Virus record (IMG/VR): IMGVR_UViG_3300042554_000109
Span: 1-20,765 of that record
Strand: one strand, 5' to 3'
Origin: a virus
DNA length: 20,765 bases
A program made the translations under genes and the position numbers. Shown here piece by piece: positions 20,353 to 20,765 of the stretch (positions within the stretch are counted from its first letter, which is position 1; every line of letters begins with the position of its first letter). The notes under the pieces are model-generated. The model was not told where the DNA came from. It ran no database searches and saw only the letters and a list, made by a program, of their open reading frames with translations.

Positions 20353-20765
20353 GAGTCCTGCCGAACACGATGTCTCGCTCTGAGCGTGAGGCGTATGTCA
20401 AACAATGGGCCGCGATCACGATCTCTATCTTTGCGCTGATCCTGGCCGTGAATGGGATGTTTGGTGGGTCTAACTCCTCCAAAGTCCTGAACAACACGAT
20501 TCAAGCAAATAACTATTGGGCGTGGTATCAAGCCAAAAATGTCAGGGCAACGATCTATGAGACCTCTGGAGCCTCGGAGAAGGAAGCGAAGCAAAGAGCC
20601 GACATGGAGGAGATATCTGAGAAGGCTCGGGCTGCTGAGGCTGCGCGTGACCTCGCCAAGACACGGAGTCCTTGGTTCTCGTACGCTGGCATGGCGCTCC
20701 AACTCTCCATTGTTCTCTCATCTGCTGCGATTCTTGCAGTAATGGTTCAACTTCTGTGGGTGAGT
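20349..20765 (+). CDS. DUF4337-like membrane protein, 3' end outside window
   Basis: An open frame from TTG 20349 to the end of the window (139 codons so far, no stop). The TTG overlaps the upstream stop (TTGA) and has a strong AAGGAG at 20335-20340. The first transmembrane segment (AAITISIFALILAVNGMFGG, residues 21-40) is followed by SNSSKVLNNTIQANNYWAWY then QAKNVRATIYE, a block typical of DUF4337 proteins (TM helix, asparagine-rich loop, NxxWAWYQAKxxRxT). A charged helical region (75-105) then leads to a second TM segment (MALQLSIVLSSAAILAVMVQ, 115-134). DUF4337 proteins are small membrane proteins of unknown function. Together with the two upstream genes this forms a membrane-protein cassette, possibly for lysis. 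Confidence 0.8.
   Translation, partial: MRVLPNTMSRSEREAYVKQWAAITISIFALILAVNGMFGGSNSSKVLNNTIQANNYWAWYQAKNVRATIYETSGASEKEAKQRADMEEISEKARAAEAARDLAKTRSPWFSYAGMALQLSIVLSSAAILAVMVQLLWVS

Overview
The window is one dense, single-strand stretch of a tailed bacteriophage genome (Caudoviricetes), read as the virion-structure module from the end of the large terminase gene to the start of what looks like the lysis/membrane region. All 23 supported genes lie on the + strand. They overlap by a few bases or are separated by fewer than 60 bases, and no interval over 300 bases lacks a gene. I see no tRNA, integrase, transposon or CRISPR array. Order and families point to a short-tailed (podovirus-type) phage: P22-like portal, acidic coiled-coil scaffold, SU10/DUF5309-type major capsid protein, SU10-type adaptor, P22 gp10-like nozzle, three consecutive helical ejection-type proteins, then tail fibres. 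No long tape-measure gene or tube/sheath genes are seen. GC is mostly 50-60%, Shine-Dalgarno sites are good, and the style resembles uncultured aquatic phages of Gram-negative (probably proteobacterial) hosts. The host is inferred, not shown.

Layout: 1-590 terminase C-terminus; 590-769 small helical protein; 669-2714 portal; 2718-5885 a 1055-aa composite protein unusual in this position; 5882-6112 small helical protein; 6151-7101 scaffold; 7111-8058 major capsid; 8080-8110 intrinsic terminator; 8114-8443 unknown; 8443-9063 adaptor; 9066-9452 YVALYT-type protein; 9452-10042 protein built on a 20-residue repeat; 10044-11459 nozzle/stabilisation protein; 11456-12238 jelly-roll protein; 12235-12630 GNAT-like protein; 12631-16439 three ejection-type proteins; 16464-17309 tail fibre; 17319-19361 triple LamG adhesin; 19370-19696 short protein after the adhesin; 19698-20765 three membrane proteins, the last running off the window.

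The genes read as an assembly line: DNA packaging (terminase, portal), shell building (scaffold, capsid), neck and nozzle closure, ejection proteins carried inside the head, host-binding fibres, then membrane proteins possibly for lysis. Translation is tightly coupled: many junctions are TAATG, TGATG, ATGATG, TTGA or TGATATG.

The parts most worth a second look are the 1055-aa protein (AT-rich N-terminus with half of a possible TIM-barrel-like fold, glycine-rich hydrophobic centre, VPVQ repeats), the base-composition mosaic in the LamG adhesin, the exact 20-residue repeat protein, a GNAT-like gene inside the morphogenesis cluster, and a terminator that runs almost into the next start codon.
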